Below are positions 6,171-6,259 of a DNA stretch of 6,259 nucleotides, one piece after another. The notes under the pieces are model-generated. The model was not told where the DNA came from and searched no databases. It saw only the letters and a list, made by a program, of their open reading frames with translations. Position numbers and translations under genes: made by a program. Source of the stretch: Aromatoleum sp. (GTDB lineage Bacteria > Pseudomonadota > Gammaproteobacteria > Burkholderiales > Casimicrobiaceae); the NCBI GenBank assembly GCA_010365205.1, contig JAAFGU010000148.1, positions 1 through 6,259 of the forward strand. Reading direction: 5' to 3'. Positions within the stretch are counted from its first letter, which is position 1; every line of letters begins with the position of its first letter.

Positions 6171-6174
6171 CTCC
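6171..6174 (-). promoter_or_regulatory. Shine-Dalgarno site of aroA
   Basis: The transcript reads GCGGAG, with GGAG seven bases before the ATG at 6163. This decides that start over the in-frame ATG at 6229, and it lies just after the stop codon of the upstream frame. Confidence 0.65.
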
Positions 6175-6179
6175 GCTGT

Positions 6180-6259
6180 TCACGACTCGCGCGGCCCGTC
6201 GGCGGGCACTGGCGCGGCATCCATCGCATGCCGGGCGCCCCAGGCCCGGCGCGCCGAGC
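6180..6259 (-). CDS. tyrA: Probable 3' end of prephenate dehydrogenase gene (cut by window edge)
   Basis: A frame distinct from aroA runs in from the right edge and ends in TGA at 6180-6182, 16 bases before the aroA ATG. The visible 25 residues begin SARRAWGARH and end in a Pro/Asp/Arg-rich tail. TyrA, which makes hydroxyphenylpyruvate for tyrosine synthesis, is the usual gene before aroA in betaproteobacteria, and many TyrA proteins end in an Ala/Arg-rich helix with a Trp like this one. The identification rests mainly on gene order, because too little protein is visible for a motif. It could be another gene or a chance open frame. Confidence 0.4.
   Translation of the reverse strand, partial: SARRAWGARHAMDAAPVPADGPRES

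Noticed and set aside
1..6259. Mobile element, CRISPR, toxin-antitoxin, phage or defence system
   Set aside because: Minus-strand coding is almost continuous with recognised housekeeping genes. I saw no terminal inverted repeats, repeat-spacer pattern, tRNA or integrase.

Overview
The window is a dense block of housekeeping genes from a GC-rich proteobacterium, most likely a betaproteobacterium (Burkholderiales-like). This rests on gene order and on the close resemblance of the S1, IHF-beta, EPSP synthase and LapB translations to betaproteobacterial forms as I recall them; no search was run. All genes lie on the minus strand, so transcription reads from high to low coordinates.

Order of transcription: probable 3' end of tyrA (6180-6259, cut by the edge); aroA (EPSP synthase); cmk (cytidylate kinase), which overlaps the aroA stop as ATGA; a 203-base gap holding three predicted RNA hairpins; rpsA (ribosomal protein S1); ihfB (IHF beta) 12 bases later; a 79-base gap with a GC-rich hairpin; lapA; lapB; and the 5' part of pyrF, whose ATG shares one base with the lapB stop and which is cut by the left edge.

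The genes fall into three groups. tyrA and aroA serve aromatic amino acid synthesis. cmk, rpsA and ihfB link nucleotide supply, translation and nucleoid structure, as in the E. coli cmk-rpsA-ihfB cluster. lapA, lapB and pyrF match the E. coli yciS-yciM-pyrF cluster, where LapA/LapB control lipopolysaccharide synthesis through LpxC turnover. In E. coli the last two groups sit at separate loci; here they are joined.

I see no mobile element, CRISPR array, tRNA, rRNA, phage gene or defence system, and nothing that qualifies as a new biological system. No gap without a gene exceeds 203 bases. The best leads are small: a structured leader before rpsA with a GNRA-capped hairpin and a possible alternative pairing over the Shine-Dalgarno site, a 29-bp exact repeat inside rpsA, and a lapB start with no visible Shine-Dalgarno. 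The long plus-strand reading frames are GC-driven shadows of the minus-strand genes.
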